From assembly GCF_017874415.1 (NCBI RefSeq), contig NZ_JAGGLM010000001.1, forward strand, positions 186,001-250,000: a DNA stretch of 64,000 nt. Direction: 5' to 3'. Source of the DNA: Clostridium algifaecis. Its GTDB lineage: Bacteria > Bacillota > Clostridia > Clostridiales > Clostridiaceae. The position numbers and the translations under genes were made by a program. The notes beneath the pieces were generated by a model. That model did no database searches. It was not told the DNA's origin and saw nothing but the letters and a program-made list of their open reading frames with translations. Of this stretch, positions 16,759-25,966 are shown piece by piece. Within the stretch, counting starts at the first letter, position 1. Every line of letters begins with the position of its first letter.

Positions 16759-17925
16759 ATGTCAAGATTTACTTTGCCAAGAGATATTTATTTTGGAGAA
16801 AATTCATTAGAAGAATTAAAAAAATTAGATGGTAAAAAAGCAATAATTGTAGTAGGTGGAGGATCCATGAAAAGGTTTGGATTCCTTGATAAAGTTGAAG
16901 AATATTTAAAAGAAGCTGGTATTGAAACCAGATTAATAGAAGGTGTTGAGCCAGATCCATCTGTAGATACTGTTATGAATGGTGCTAAAGTTATGAGAGA
17001 ATTTGAGCCTGATTGGATAGTATCTATAGGAGGAGGTTCACCAATAGATGCTGCTAAAGCTATGTGGATATTCTATGAATATCCTGATTTTACTTTTGAA
17101 AAAGCAGTAGTTCCTTTTGGACTCCCTAAGTTAAGGCAGAAAGCAAGATTTGTTGCAATACCTTCAACAAGTGGAACAGCAACAGAAGTAACATCATTTT
17201 CTGTAATAACAGATTATAAATCTAAGATAAAGTATCCACTTGCAGATTTTAATCTTACTCCTGATATAGCTATAGTAGATCCAGCACTTGCACAGACTAT
17301 GCCTAAAAAACTTACAGCACATACTGGAATGGATGCACTTACTCATGCAATAGAGGCATACGTTGCAGGATTACATTCAGATTTTTCAGATCCACTTGCT
17401 ATTCATGCAATAGTTATGATAAATAAATACTTATTAAAATCTTATGAAGGAGATAAAGAAGCCAGAGGACATATGCATATAGCACAGTGTTTGGCTGGAA
17501 TGGCATTTTCAAATGCACTTCTTGGAATAACTCACAGTATGGCTCATAAAACAGGAGCAGTATTCCATATACCTCATGGATGTGCCAATGCTATATTCCT
17601 GCCTTATGTTATAGATTTTAACAAGAAATCCTGCAGTGACAGATATGCAGATATAGCTAGAAGACTCGAACTTCCAGGAAACAATAATGACGAATTAATA
17701 GATTCATTAACAAGCCTTATTAAAGATATGAATAAGAAGATGGAGATACCAGCTACAGTTAAAGAGTACGGAATAGATGAGAAAGAATTTAAGGACAATA
17801 TAGATTTCGTAGCTCATAATGCCATGTTAGATGCTTGTACTGGAGCTAATCCTAGAGCTATAACTGAAGCTGAAATGAAAAAATTATTTGAGTGCACATA
17901 TACTGGAGAAAAGGTTAAGTTTTAA
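16759..17925 (+). CDS. bdh: Iron-containing alcohol dehydrogenase (NAD(P)H butanol dehydrogenase type)
   Basis: 388 residues, the usual length for group III Fe-ADH. VSIGGGSPIDAAKAM binds the nucleotide and STSGTATEVT is the conserved loop. Fe2+ ligands are Asp192 and His196 (MDALTHAIEAY), His259 (THSMAHKTG) and His273 (HIPHGCANA). It reduces aldehydes such as butyraldehyde or acetaldehyde to alcohols and closely recalls the NADPH butanol dehydrogenases of solventogenic and acetogenic clostridia. The start follows TAGGAGG by seven bases. It is monocistronic, with terminators on both sides. Cofactor preference is not proven by sequence. Confidence 0.88.
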   Translation: MSRFTLPRDIYFGENSLEELKKLDGKKAIIVVGGGSMKRFGFLDKVEEYLKEAGIETRLIEGVEPDPSVDTVMNGAKVMREFEPDWIVSIGGGSPIDAAKAMWIFYEYPDFTFEKAVVPFGLPKLRQKARFVAIPSTSGTATEVTSFSVITDYKSKIKYPLADFNLTPDIAIVDPALAQTMPKKLTAHTGMDALTHAIEAYVAGLHSDFSDPLAIHAIVMINKYLLKSYEGDKEARGHMHIAQCLAGMAFSNALLGITHSMAHKTGAVFHIPHGCANAIFLPYVIDFNKKSCSDRYADIARRLELPGNNNDELIDSLTSLIKDMNKKMEIPATVKEYGIDEKEFKDNIDFVAHNAMLDACTGANPRAITEAEMKKLFECTYTGEKVKF

Positions 17926-17963
17926 TAACTTAATATAATTAAATAGCTAGTTGATACAATATA

Positions 17964-18011
17964 GGCATACTGATTTTTTTATAATTAAGATCAGTATGCC
18001 ATATTTATTTT
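17964..18011 (+). terminator. Terminator after alcohol dehydrogenase
   Basis: GGCATACTGAT and ATCAGTATGCC form a perfect 11-bp stem around a 15-base AT loop, followed by an AT-rich stretch with TTT and TTTT runs. Confidence 0.7.
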
Positions 18012-18051
18012 ATGCGTATAATAAAAATATTAAAAAAATATAAAAAAACTA

Positions 18052-18096
18052 TTGTATTTTGCACAAAAAATTGGTATAGTATCACTATACCAATTT
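18052..18096 (+). promoter_or_regulatory. his operon promoter with overlapping palindromic operator
   Basis: TTGTAT (18052-18057) and TATAGT (18075-18080) are separated by exactly 17 bases. A perfect 12-bp inverted repeat, AAATTGGTATAG / CTATACCAATTT (18068-18079 and 18085-18096, five-base spacer), covers the -10 and the start site. This is the placement of a repressor operator. A histidine-responsive TrpR-like repressor (HisR/YerC) is a candidate. No T-box fits in the short leader. Confidence 0.6.
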
Positions 18097-18137
18097 ATCA
18101 CTTTATCATGATAAACTAAGAAAGCTGGAGGATATAC

Positions 18138-19313
18138 ATGGAAAATTGGAAGAGATATATACCGGAAGGTGCTAAAGACCTTATTTTTGATGAATGCAGC
18201 AAAAAGGTTCAAATACAGAATATACTCAGAAAAACTTATATAGATGCTGGATTTTTAGAAATTTCATCGCCTCTTTTAGAGTTTTATGATGTATTTAATT
18301 ATGATAAAACTATATTTAAACAGGAGAACATGTATAAATTATTTGATAAGCAGGGAAGAATGATGGTCTTGAGACCTGATATGACTACACCGGCAGTTAG
18401 AATCTCTGCAACTAAATTAAAAAGGGCAACTCATCCATTAAAGCTCTGTTATACAGAAAATGTATATAGAGAAAATGAAAATTTAAATGGTAAGGATATG
18501 GAGATATCTCAGTCAGGAATAGAAATTCTGGGAGCAGAAAGTATTAGAGCAGATGCAGAGATAATTACAACTGCGATAAGGGCACTTTTAAAATGTGGAG
18601 TTAAAGATTTTAAGATAGAATTTGGACAAATTAATTTTTTTAAGAGCATATTAAATGAAATTGGCATGGAAGATAAAGAGATTGAATTGTTAAGATATTA
18701 TGTAGAAAATAAAAATTTTACAGCTCTTGAAACCTTTATAGAGGAAAATGAAGAGTGTATAGATGATAAAAACAAAGCCATACTTAGAGAAATACCAAAG
18801 TTGTTTGGAGGTATTGAAGTATTAGACAGGGCATCTTCAATGACAGATAATAGGCAAGCACTAATGGCAGTTGATAATGTTCGTGAACTTTATAAATTAG
18901 TTAGTGATGCTGGATATAAAAAATATATATGTGTGGATTTAGGAATGATACAGCATATTGATTATTATACTGGAGTAATTTTCAGAGGATATGCAAATGG
19001 TGTCGGCAATACAATATTGAGCGGCGGAAGATATGACAATCTGGCAAAGCAATTTGGTGATGATGAGTGTGCTACAGGGCTTGCTATAAATGTGGAAAAT
19101 ATAATGAGAATAATCACAGAAGAAGATATTTGCGGAGAAGACAAAAGAAGGATATTTATCTATTATAAAAAAGAAAACTATAAAAAGGCATATGAGATGG
19201 CTGAGAAGCTTAAAGAAAAAAATTGTGTTGTAGAATTAAGCATTTTTGATGATTTAAACCAAGCACGTGAATATTTTAAACTAAAAGATATGGATGAATT
19301 TATAGTTGTATAG
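18138..19313 (+). CDS. hisZ: ATP phosphoribosyltransferase regulatory subunit
   Basis: A 391-residue HisRS-like paralogue that has lost tRNA charging and forms the octameric HisZ-HisG enzyme at the first step of histidine synthesis. The class II core is visible: PEGAKDLIFDE at the N-terminus, RPDMTTPAVR (motif 2 region), CYTENVYRENE and DYYTGVIFRGYANGVG with SGGRYDNLAKQFG. Its presence agrees with the short HisG encoded next. It is first in the operon, with the ATG after GGAGG, directly downstream of the operator-bearing promoter. Confidence 0.92.
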   Translation: MENWKRYIPEGAKDLIFDECSKKVQIQNILRKTYIDAGFLEISSPLLEFYDVFNYDKTIFKQENMYKLFDKQGRMMVLRPDMTTPAVRISATKLKRATHPLKLCYTENVYRENENLNGKDMEISQSGIEILGAESIRADAEIITTAIRALLKCGVKDFKIEFGQINFFKSILNEIGMEDKEIELLRYYVENKNFTALETFIEENEECIDDKNKAILREIPKLFGGIEVLDRASSMTDNRQALMAVDNVRELYKLVSDAGYKKYICVDLGMIQHIDYYTGVIFRGYANGVGNTILSGGRYDNLAKQFGDDECATGLAINVENIMRIITEEDICGEDKRRIFIYYKKENYKKAYEMAEKLKEKNCVVELSIFDDLNQAREYFKLKDMDEFIVV

Positions 19314-19344
19314 ATTGTATAAATTATATGAGGAAGTGAAGATA

Positions 19345-20022
19345 TTGAGTATTAGAAAACCTTTGAAGATAGCTTTAACTAAAGGAAGAATAGAGAAAAC
19401 CGCAGTTGATATGTTTAACTCTATCGGAATAGACTGCACTGAAATTGAAAATAAGGGAAGAAAACTTATATTTCATAATGATGAATTCAATATAGACTTT
19501 GTGCTTGTCAAGGCACCGGATGTACTTACTTATGTAGAACATGGAGTAGTAGACATAGGTATAGTTGGAAAAGATACTTTAATGGAATTTGATAAAAATT
19601 TCTATGAACTTCTGGATTTGAAGTTTGGAAAATGCAAATTTTCTTTAGCAGGGCCTAAAGGAAAGAATTTTTATGAGGGTTATAATAGAAAAAAAATAGC
19701 TACGAAATATCCAAATGTAGCAAGAAGCTATTTCAAAAAAATGGGATTCGATATTGAAATAATAAAGATAGAAGGTTCTGTAGAAATGGCACCAATGCTC
19801 GGATTATCAGATGCTATAGTAGATATAGTTGAGACTGGTACAACTTTGAGGGAAAATGGACTTGAAGTTTATAACGACATATGCAGTATAAGTACGAGAC
19901 TTATAGTTAACATGGCAAGTTTAAAAATGAAAAAAAATGAAATAGAAGATATAGTCGATAGATTAAAAGAAGAAGTAGATAGAAGAGAACAGATAAAAAA
20001 ATTAAAGGAGGCAGAGAATTGA
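19345..20022 (+). CDS. hisG: ATP phosphoribosyltransferase, short catalytic subunit
   Basis: Condenses ATP and PRPP to phosphoribosyl-ATP. At 225 residues it is the short form that lacks the C-terminal regulatory domain and depends on HisZ. KIALTKGRIEKTA starts the fold, VDIGIVGKDTL is the ligand loop, and DAIVDIVETGTTLRENGL is the PRPP-binding signature. A longer frame opens at 19306 inside hisZ, but the TTG at 19345 after AGGAAG gives the usual N-terminus. It overlaps hisD by four bases. Confidence 0.92.
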   Translation: MSIRKPLKIALTKGRIEKTAVDMFNSIGIDCTEIENKGRKLIFHNDEFNIDFVLVKAPDVLTYVEHGVVDIGIVGKDTLMEFDKNFYELLDLKFGKCKFSLAGPKGKNFYEGYNRKKIATKYPNVARSYFKKMGFDIEIIKIEGSVEMAPMLGLSDAIVDIVETGTTLRENGLEVYNDICSISTRLIVNMASLKMKKNEIEDIVDRLKEEVDRREQIKKLKEAEN

Positions 20023-21311
20023 TTAAGATAATTAAAGGAGATAAAAAGGGAAAGGAAGAATATTTAAACCTCTTAAAAAGCAGGAGAACGGAAGTTGATT
20101 CAGAGGTTGTAAAAACTGTTTCAAATATGTTATCAGATATTAGAGAAAATGGTGATTCATCTTTAATTGGTTATACAAATAAGTTTGATTCTGAAGAATT
20201 GAATGCAGGCAATATACTGGTTACAAAATCTGAAATAGAAGCTGCCTATAACAAAGTAGACAAGAAATTTCTTGAAGCTATAAAGAAAGCTAAATTAAAT
20301 ATAGAGAAATTCCATGAAAAGCAAAAGCATAATTCCTTTGTAATAGCAGATGAAGCTGGAAAAATAATGGGCCAGAGATATATACCACTTAAGAGGGTTG
20401 GGGTTTATGTCCCAGGAGGTACAGCAGCCTATCCATCATCTGTACTTATGAACATAATACCCGCTAAAATTGCAGGGGTAGATGAGGTAGTTATGGTAAC
20501 TCCCGTTAGAGAGAGCCTTGATATAAATCCAAATGTACTTGTAGCTGCAGATATAGCAGGTGCAGATAAAATATATAAAATAGGAGGAGCTCAGGCAATA
20601 GGGGCTCTTGCATATGGCACAGAAACTATTCCTAAGGTAGATAAGATAGTAGGACCGGGAAATATATATGTAGCCACTGCTAAAAAGCTTGTTTATGGAG
20701 AAGTTGACATAGATATGATAGCAGGTCCAAGTGAAATACTGGTAGTATCAGATGATAGTGCAAATCCTAAATTTGTAGCGGCAGATCTTATGTCGCAGGC
20801 AGAACATGATAAGATGGCATCAGCAGCACTTGTAACTACATCCATAGAGATTGCAAATAAGGTAAATGAAGAAATTGAAATTCAGATAAAAGATTTAAAA
20901 AGACGCAGCATAATAGAAGAATCTCTTAAGAATAATGGAATAATTATTGTGGTGGACAGTGTAAATGATGCAATTGATATAGGAAATGATATTGCACCGG
21001 AACATTTAGAATTATGCATAAAAGATCCATTTTCATATTTGCCATGTGTCAGAAATGCCGGATCTGTATTTTTAGGACACTACAGTCCTGAACCACTTGG
21101 AGATTATTTTGGAGGACCTAACCATGTATTACCAACCAACGGTACTGCAAGATTTTATTCACCTCTTTCAGTAGATGATTTTGTAAAGAAATCAAGCTAT
21201 ATATATTATTCAGAAGAGGAACTTTTGAAGGCAGCAGATAGTATCATGACAATTGCTGAGAAAGAAGGACTTACAGCACATAGAAATTCTATAGCTGTTA
21301 GAAAAAACTAA
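20019..21311 (+). CDS. hisD: Histidinol dehydrogenase
   Basis: Oxidises histidinol to histidine in two NAD-dependent steps, with Zn2+. 430 residues. The family signature around IAGPSEILVVSDDSANP is present, as are the Zn and catalytic residues in SQAEHDKMASA (Gln, His), APEHLEL (Glu-His) and the C-terminal GDYFGGPNHVLPT. The TTG start at 20019 follows AGGAGG by seven bases and overlaps the hisG stop, so translation is coupled. Confidence 0.94.
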   Translation: MIKIIKGDKKGKEEYLNLLKSRRTEVDSEVVKTVSNMLSDIRENGDSSLIGYTNKFDSEELNAGNILVTKSEIEAAYNKVDKKFLEAIKKAKLNIEKFHEKQKHNSFVIADEAGKIMGQRYIPLKRVGVYVPGGTAAYPSSVLMNIIPAKIAGVDEVVMVTPVRESLDINPNVLVAADIAGADKIYKIGGAQAIGALAYGTETIPKVDKIVGPGNIYVATAKKLVYGEVDIDMIAGPSEILVVSDDSANPKFVAADLMSQAEHDKMASAALVTTSIEIANKVNEEIEIQIKDLKRRSIIEESLKNNGIIIVVDSVNDAIDIGNDIAPEHLELCIKDPFSYLPCVRNAGSVFLGHYSPEPLGDYFGGPNHVLPTNGTARFYSPLSVDDFVKKSSYIYYSEEELLKAADSIMTIAEKEGLTAHRNSIAVRKN

Positions 21312-21332
21312 AATTTAAAGGAGAAACTTAAT

Positions 21333-22391
21333 ATGAATGTAAAAAAACTTTTTAGAGATGATTTAAAAACCTTTGAATCTTATAATGCCAAAAGAATTGA
21401 CAGCAGGATAAAATTACATGCAAATGAAAGCCCTTTTTCTGTAAGCGATGAATTACTGTCTGAAATAAAAGAAGAAATAGTTAAGTGCAGTTTTAATAGA
21501 TATCCGGATGCTATGTCTGAAGACCTCTGCAAAAAATTTGCAGAATACGCAGGAGTGGATTACAAATCTGTTATTGCAGGAAATGGCTCAGATGAACTTA
21601 TACAGATAATAGTTTCCACTTTCCTGGATAGGAATGATAAGATTTTACTCTTGAATCCTGAATTTTCCATGTATGAAAATTATGCAGCTATTTCCTCGGC
21701 AAACATTGTTAAATTTGATACAGATGAGGAATTTACTTTTGATCCACAGGTCATAATAGATAAGGTAAATAGTGAAGGCATAAAGCTTTTCTTCATTTCA
21801 AATCCCAACAATCCTACAGGAAAAGCTTATGACAGAAATACTATACTTAAATTAGTTAAAAATTGCAATTCAATAGTTGTAGTAGATGAGGCCTATGGGG
21901 CATTTTATGGAGAAAGTGTTATTAAAGATATAGATGATTATGAAAATTTGATAGTTTTAAAAACCTGTTCCAAGATAGGAGGAGCTTCTATAAGACTTGG
22001 TTTCTTAACGGCAGGAAAAGTAATTTTAGATGAAATAAAAAAGGTTAAACCACCTTATAATGTGAGTACTACCACTGAAATAATAGGCAAAGTTTTACTT
22101 TCAAACAAGTCTGAAATAGAAGAAAAGGTTAAATATATAATTTCAGAGAGAGAAAGAGTATACGGTGAATTTTTAAAAATACCATACATAGAAAAAGTAT
22201 ACAAAAGTTCAGCAAACTTTATACTTTTCAAGACAAAAAGAGCTCATGAAATATACGAAAAACTTTTAGAAGATGGAGTTTTAGTTAGAGATTTTGGCAG
22301 TGGAGTTTTAAAGGATTGTCTTAGAATAACTATAGGGAAAGAAGAAGAAAATAATTATATGTTAGAACTTTTGAAAAAATATAATGGTTAA
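21333..22391 (+). CDS. hisC: Histidinol-phosphate aminotransferase
   Basis: PLP-dependent class II aminotransferase of 352 residues that converts imidazole-acetol phosphate to histidinol phosphate. HANESPFS is the N-terminal substrate segment, NPNNPTGKAYDR the cofactor ring contact, VVDEAYGAFYGES carries the PLP Asp, and SKIGGASIRLGF carries the Schiff-base Lys. RDFGSGVLKDCLRITIG gives the carboxylate Arg. It lies 21 bases after hisD, with the binding site AAAGGAG. Confidence 0.93.
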   Translation: MNVKKLFRDDLKTFESYNAKRIDSRIKLHANESPFSVSDELLSEIKEEIVKCSFNRYPDAMSEDLCKKFAEYAGVDYKSVIAGNGSDELIQIIVSTFLDRNDKILLLNPEFSMYENYAAISSANIVKFDTDEEFTFDPQVIIDKVNSEGIKLFFISNPNNPTGKAYDRNTILKLVKNCNSIVVVDEAYGAFYGESVIKDIDDYENLIVLKTCSKIGGASIRLGFLTAGKVILDEIKKVKPPYNVSTTTEIIGKVLLSNKSEIEEKVKYIISERERVYGEFLKIPYIEKVYKSSANFILFKTKRAHEIYEKLLEDGVLVRDFGSGVLKDCLRITIGKEEENNYMLELLKKYNG

Positions 22392-22410
22392 ATGAAGCGG
22401 GGAGATAAAA

Positions 22411-23010
22411 ATGAGTTTGAGTAATCATAGAAGTGCTTCTATTTCAAGAGATACATCAGAAACTAGTATAACAATTGAACTTGACATAGATGGAGAAGGA
22501 AAATATGATATTGATACAGGAATAGGTTTCTTTGATCATATGCTTACCATGATAGCAAAACATGGAATGGTAGATTTGAAGGTTAAGGCAAAGGGAGACT
22601 TATATGTAGATTTTCACCATACCGTTGAAGACATAGGAATAGTCATGGGTCAGTGTATAAAAAAGGCACTTTTAAGTAAGGAAAAAATAAGAAGATATGG
22701 GACTTTTTTTATTCCTATGGATGAAAGTCTTGAAATGGTATCTATAGATTTAAGTGGACGTCCTTTTTTAGTATTTGAAGCTGATTTGAAGAGTCAGAAA
22801 GTTGGCGAAATGGATACAGAACTTATAGAAGAATTTTTTAGAGCACTTGCCTTTAATTCAGATATGACACTCCATGTAAAGTCGCTTTACGGCAAAAATA
22901 CCCATCATGTCATAGAAGGAATGTTTAAAGCTTTTGGCCACGCATTTAAAGAAGCTTATACAATAGATAGTGAAATAAAGGGAGTTCTCTCTACTAAAGG
23001 AGTAATTTAA
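22411..23010 (+). CDS. hisB: Imidazoleglycerol-phosphate dehydratase
   Basis: A 199-residue monofunctional dehydratase without the phosphatase domain found in enterobacterial HisB, so a separate histidinol phosphatase is needed. The duplicated Mn2+ ligand motifs are seen as FFDHMLTMIAKHG with DFHHTVEDIGI, and later SLYGKNTHHVIEG with FKAFGHAFKEA. ATG follows GGGGAGAT. The stop is immediately followed by the hisH start. Confidence 0.94.
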   Translation: MSLSNHRSASISRDTSETSITIELDIDGEGKYDIDTGIGFFDHMLTMIAKHGMVDLKVKAKGDLYVDFHHTVEDIGIVMGQCIKKALLSKEKIRRYGTFFIPMDESLEMVSIDLSGRPFLVFEADLKSQKVGEMDTELIEEFFRALAFNSDMTLHVKSLYGKNTHHVIEGMFKAFGHAFKEAYTIDSEIKGVLSTKGVI

Positions 23011-23619
23011 ATGATTTCAATTATAGATTATGGAGCAGGAAATTTAAAAAGTGTAGAAAAAGCACTTAGATATTTGAATGTAGATTCTAAAGTAACTTTC
23101 GATAGTGATGAAATAAATAAAAGTGATGGAGTTATACTACCGGGAGTTGGGGCTTTCCCTATGGCTATGGAAAGTTTAAAGAAAAGGGGACTTGATAAAG
23201 TCATACTTGATATTGCAAAGGAAGATAAGCCTTTTCTTGGAATATGCCTTGGAATGCAGATGTTATTTGATGTAGGGGAAGAGATAGAAGAAACTAAAGG
23301 ACTTGGAATAATAAAAGGCAGGGTAAGAGAAATATACGGAGATGTTAAAATACCTCATATGGGCTGGAACAGTCTAATTATAAATAAGAGAAATAAGCTG
23401 TTTGAAGGTATACCTGATTCAAGCTATGTGTATTTTGTTCATTCTTACTATGCAGAAGTTGAGAATAAAGAGGATTTGAATGCTTACAGCGAATATGGAA
23501 ATATCGATATAACTGCAGCAGTAAGCCGCGGAAATATATATGGTCTTCAATTCCATCCCGAGAAAAGTGGAGATTTGGGACTTAAAATATTAAAAAATTT
23601 TGTAGATTTAACAATTTAA
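23011..23619 (+). CDS. hisH: Imidazole glycerol phosphate synthase, glutaminase subunit
   Basis: A 202-residue class I amidotransferase that feeds ammonia to HisF. The triad is visible: Cys79 (LGICLGMQMLF), His183 and Glu185 (LQFHPEKSG). IIDYGAGNLKSVEKAL and LPGVGAFPMAM are conserved substrate and oxyanion segments. Its ATG directly abuts the hisB stop. Confidence 0.94.
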   Translation: MISIIDYGAGNLKSVEKALRYLNVDSKVTFDSDEINKSDGVILPGVGAFPMAMESLKKRGLDKVILDIAKEDKPFLGICLGMQMLFDVGEEIEETKGLGIIKGRVREIYGDVKIPHMGWNSLIINKRNKLFEGIPDSSYVYFVHSYYAEVENKEDLNAYSEYGNIDITAAVSRGNIYGLQFHPEKSGDLGLKILKNFVDLTI

Positions 23620-23645
23620 TTATGTAAGAATGGAGTTGAAAGTAT

Positions 23646-24362
23646 ATGTTAATATTTCCAGCTATAGATATACGTGATGGAAAATGTGTAAGGCTTTACC
23701 AAGGAAAATTTGATTCTTCAAATGTAGTGGCGGAAGATCCAGTATCCACAGCCATTAAATTTAAGAAAGAAGGAGCAAGTTTTTTACATGTAGTTGATTT
23801 AGATGGTGCGCTTAATGGAAAAGTTAAAAATAGGGAGATTATATCAAAGATAGCTTCTATAGAAGACCTAAGCGTTGAACTTGGTGGAGGAATAAGAAGC
23901 ATTGAGACTATAGATGAGCTTTTAGAACTTGGACTTGATAGGGTGATACTTGGAACTTCTGCCCTGAGTGATAAAGCTATGGTTACCGAAGCCGTGAAAA
24001 AGTATGGAGATAAAATTGTTGTAGGAATAGATGCCAGGGATGAAAAAGTGGCAGTTAAAGGCTGGGTAGAAGTTAGTGATATTGACTACATAGAATTTGG
24101 AAAGCAGATGGAGGATATTGGAGTTAAAACTTTAATATTTACGGATATAAGCAGAGATGGGACACTTTCAGGAACAAATATGGATCAGCTTTTAAAGCTT
24201 AAAAATGCAGTTAGCTGTAACGTTGTAGCATCAGGCGGTATAAAAAATATAGATGATATAAAGGAACTTAAGAAAAAAGATGCATATGGAGTTATAATTG
24301 GAAAGGCTATATATTCAAAAACTCTTTCTTTAAAAGAAGCTATAGAGATTGGGGGAAATTGA
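23646..24362 (+). CDS. hisA: ProFAR isomerase
   Basis: A 238-residue half-barrel duplication TIM barrel that opens the ribose ring of ProFAR. The general acid/base pair is the Asp in PAIDIRDGKCVRLYQG and the Asp in VGIDARDEKVAVKGW. Phosphate-binding loops are LGGGIRS and ASGGIKN. It sits between hisH and hisF as in most Firmicute operons; ribosome binding site TGGAG. Confidence 0.94.
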   Translation: MLIFPAIDIRDGKCVRLYQGKFDSSNVVAEDPVSTAIKFKKEGASFLHVVDLDGALNGKVKNREIISKIASIEDLSVELGGGIRSIETIDELLELGLDRVILGTSALSDKAMVTEAVKKYGDKIVVGIDARDEKVAVKGWVEVSDIDYIEFGKQMEDIGVKTLIFTDISRDGTLSGTNMDQLLKLKNAVSCNVVASGGIKNIDDIKELKKKDAYGVIIGKAIYSKTLSLKEAIEIGGN

Positions 24363-24365
24363 TTA

Positions 24366-25127
24366 ATGCTTACAAAGAGAATAATACCATGTCTTGATAT
24401 AAAGATGGGTAAAGTAGTAAAGGGAATTAATTTTGTGAATTTAAAAGAAGTTGGAGACCCTGTAGAGATAGCAGAGTATTACAATAAAGAAGGTGCAGAT
24501 GAAATAGTATTTCTGGATATTACGGCTACAAGTGATGGAAGAGATACTATGATAGATGTAGTCAGAAAAACTGCGGAAAAAGTTTTTATACCACTTACTG
24601 TTGGTGGAGGTATAAGGAATATAGATGATTTTAAAAAAATACTTAGAGCTGGTGCCGATAAAATATCTGTAAACTCTGCAGCTATAAGAAATCCAAATTT
24701 AATATATGATGCTGCGGATAAATTTGGAAGTCAGTGCGTGGTGCTTGCCATAGATGCTAAGAAAAACGAGGATAGTGAAAGCTGGAATGTATATATAAAT
24801 GGAGGAAGAATTGATACCGGTCTTGATGCTGTAGAATGGGCAAAGAAAGCTAAAAGTCTTGGGGCCGGTGAAATTTTACTTACAAGCATGGATGCAGATG
24901 GAACCAAACAGGGATATGATATAGATCTTACAAATGCTATATCAAAAGAAGTAAATATTCCTGTAATTGCGTCTGGCGGATGTGGTTCACTCAAGGACTT
25001 TTATGACGTATTTAAATATTCAGGAGCAGATGCAGCACTTGCAGCTTCCCTTTTTCACTATGGAGAGCTGAGTATAAAGCAGGTAAAAGAATATCTTAAG
25101 GATAGAGATATAGGAGTTAGATTATAA
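24366..25127 (+). CDS. hisF: Imidazole glycerol phosphate synthase, cyclase subunit
   Basis: A 253-residue TIM barrel paralogous to HisA that makes imidazole glycerol phosphate and AICAR with ammonia from HisH. Catalytic Asp residues lie in [16 protein letters not shown] and [11 protein letters not shown]. The phosphate loops VGGGIRN and ASGGCGS are present. It begins three bases after hisA and its stop abuts hisI. The AICAR made here returns to purine synthesis. Confidence 0.95.
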   Translation: MLTKRIIPCLDIKMGKVVKGINFVNLKEVGDPVEIAEYYNKEGADEIVFLDITATSDGRDTMIDVVRKTAEKVFIPLTVGGGIRNIDDFKKILRAGADKISVNSAAIRNPNLIYDAADKFGSQCVVLAIDAKKNEDSESWNVYINGGRIDTGLDAVEWAKKAKSLGAGEILLTSMDADGTKQGYDIDLTNAISKEVNIPVIASGGCGSLKDFYDVFKYSGADAALAASLFHYGELSIKQVKEYLKDRDIGVRL

Positions 25128-25469
25128 ATGGCAAAGTTTAATTTTGATAGTGAGATTTTAAAAAAGATAGATTTTAAAGGTGGACTTCTCCCGGCTATAG
25201 TTCAGGACTTTGAAAATAATCAAGTACTTATGCTGGCTTATATGAATGAAGAATCCCTTAAAAGGACTATAGAAAGCGGAACTACGTGGTTCTGGAGCAG
25301 ATCAAGAAAGGAATACTGGAATAAAGGGGCTACATCAGGGCATTTTCAGTATGTTAAGAGTATAAGTGTTGACTGTGACTATGATACAATACTTTTAGAG
25401 GTAGAGCAAATAGGAGCAGCATGTCATACAGGAAATAGGAGCTGCTTTTTTAATAAGCTGACAGTTTAA
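25128..25469 (+). CDS. hisI: Phosphoribosyl-AMP cyclohydrolase
   Basis: A 113-residue Zn2+ enzyme for the third step. It is separate from hisE here, whereas many bacteria fuse the two. [14 protein letters not shown] and [14 protein letters not shown] are the substrate segments; the Mg/Zn ligands are in VDCDYDT and [10 protein letters not shown]. Its ATG directly follows the hisF stop. Confidence 0.94.
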   Translation: MAKFNFDSEILKKIDFKGGLLPAIVQDFENNQVLMLAYMNEESLKRTIESGTTWFWSRSRKEYWNKGATSGHFQYVKSISVDCDYDTILLEVEQIGAACHTGNRSCFFNKLTV

Positions 25470-25488
25470 CAAGTGAGGAGATATAATA

Positions 25489-25821
25489 ATGGAGATAAAA
25501 GGTGTTATTGAAGAACTTTATAATGTAATAAAGGATAGAAAAGAGAATCCTATTGATGGCTCTTACACTAACTATCTTTTTGAAAAGGGATTGGATAAAA
25601 TTTTAAAGAAGGTAGGGGAAGAGAGCACAGAAGTTATAGTTGCAAGCAAGAATGGTGTTAAGGATGAAGAAGTACCAGAGATATGTGATTTGATATATCA
25701 TGTATTGGTTCTTATGGTAAATCAGGGAGTTAGCCTTGATGAAATAGAAAAAGAACTTATAAATAGAAGAAAAAAGATACAAAATAAAAAGCCTGAGAGA
25801 AAAAATGTAGAAAAAATATAA
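25489..25821 (+). CDS. hisE: Phosphoribosyl-ATP pyrophosphatase
   Basis: A 110-residue all-alpha MazG-like pyrophosphatase for the second step. [16 protein letters not shown] and [17 protein letters not shown] carry the acidic Mg2+ ligands. It is last in the his operon; the ATG follows GAGGAGATATAAT, and a terminator lies just downstream. Confidence 0.93.
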   Translation: MEIKGVIEELYNVIKDRKENPIDGSYTNYLFEKGLDKILKKVGEESTEVIVASKNGVKDEEVPEICDLIYHVLVLMVNQGVSLDEIEKELINRRKKIQNKKPERKNVEKI

Positions 25822-25830
25822 ATTTTTAAG

Positions 25831-25866
25831 TCAAGTGGGTATTATATATCTGCTTGATTTTTTATT
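25831..25866 (+). terminator. Terminator of the his operon
   Basis: TCAAGTGG and CTGCTTGA form an 8-bp stem with two G-T pairs around an 11-base loop, followed by six or more T. Confidence 0.65.
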
Positions 25867-25966
25867 ATTAAGAAATATTTAAGAATTACTTCCTAAATAA
25901 TTAAGATGTTCTATATATAATATAAATTATATAGAATGGAATTATTAAAGATAGGAGAAATTAAAT

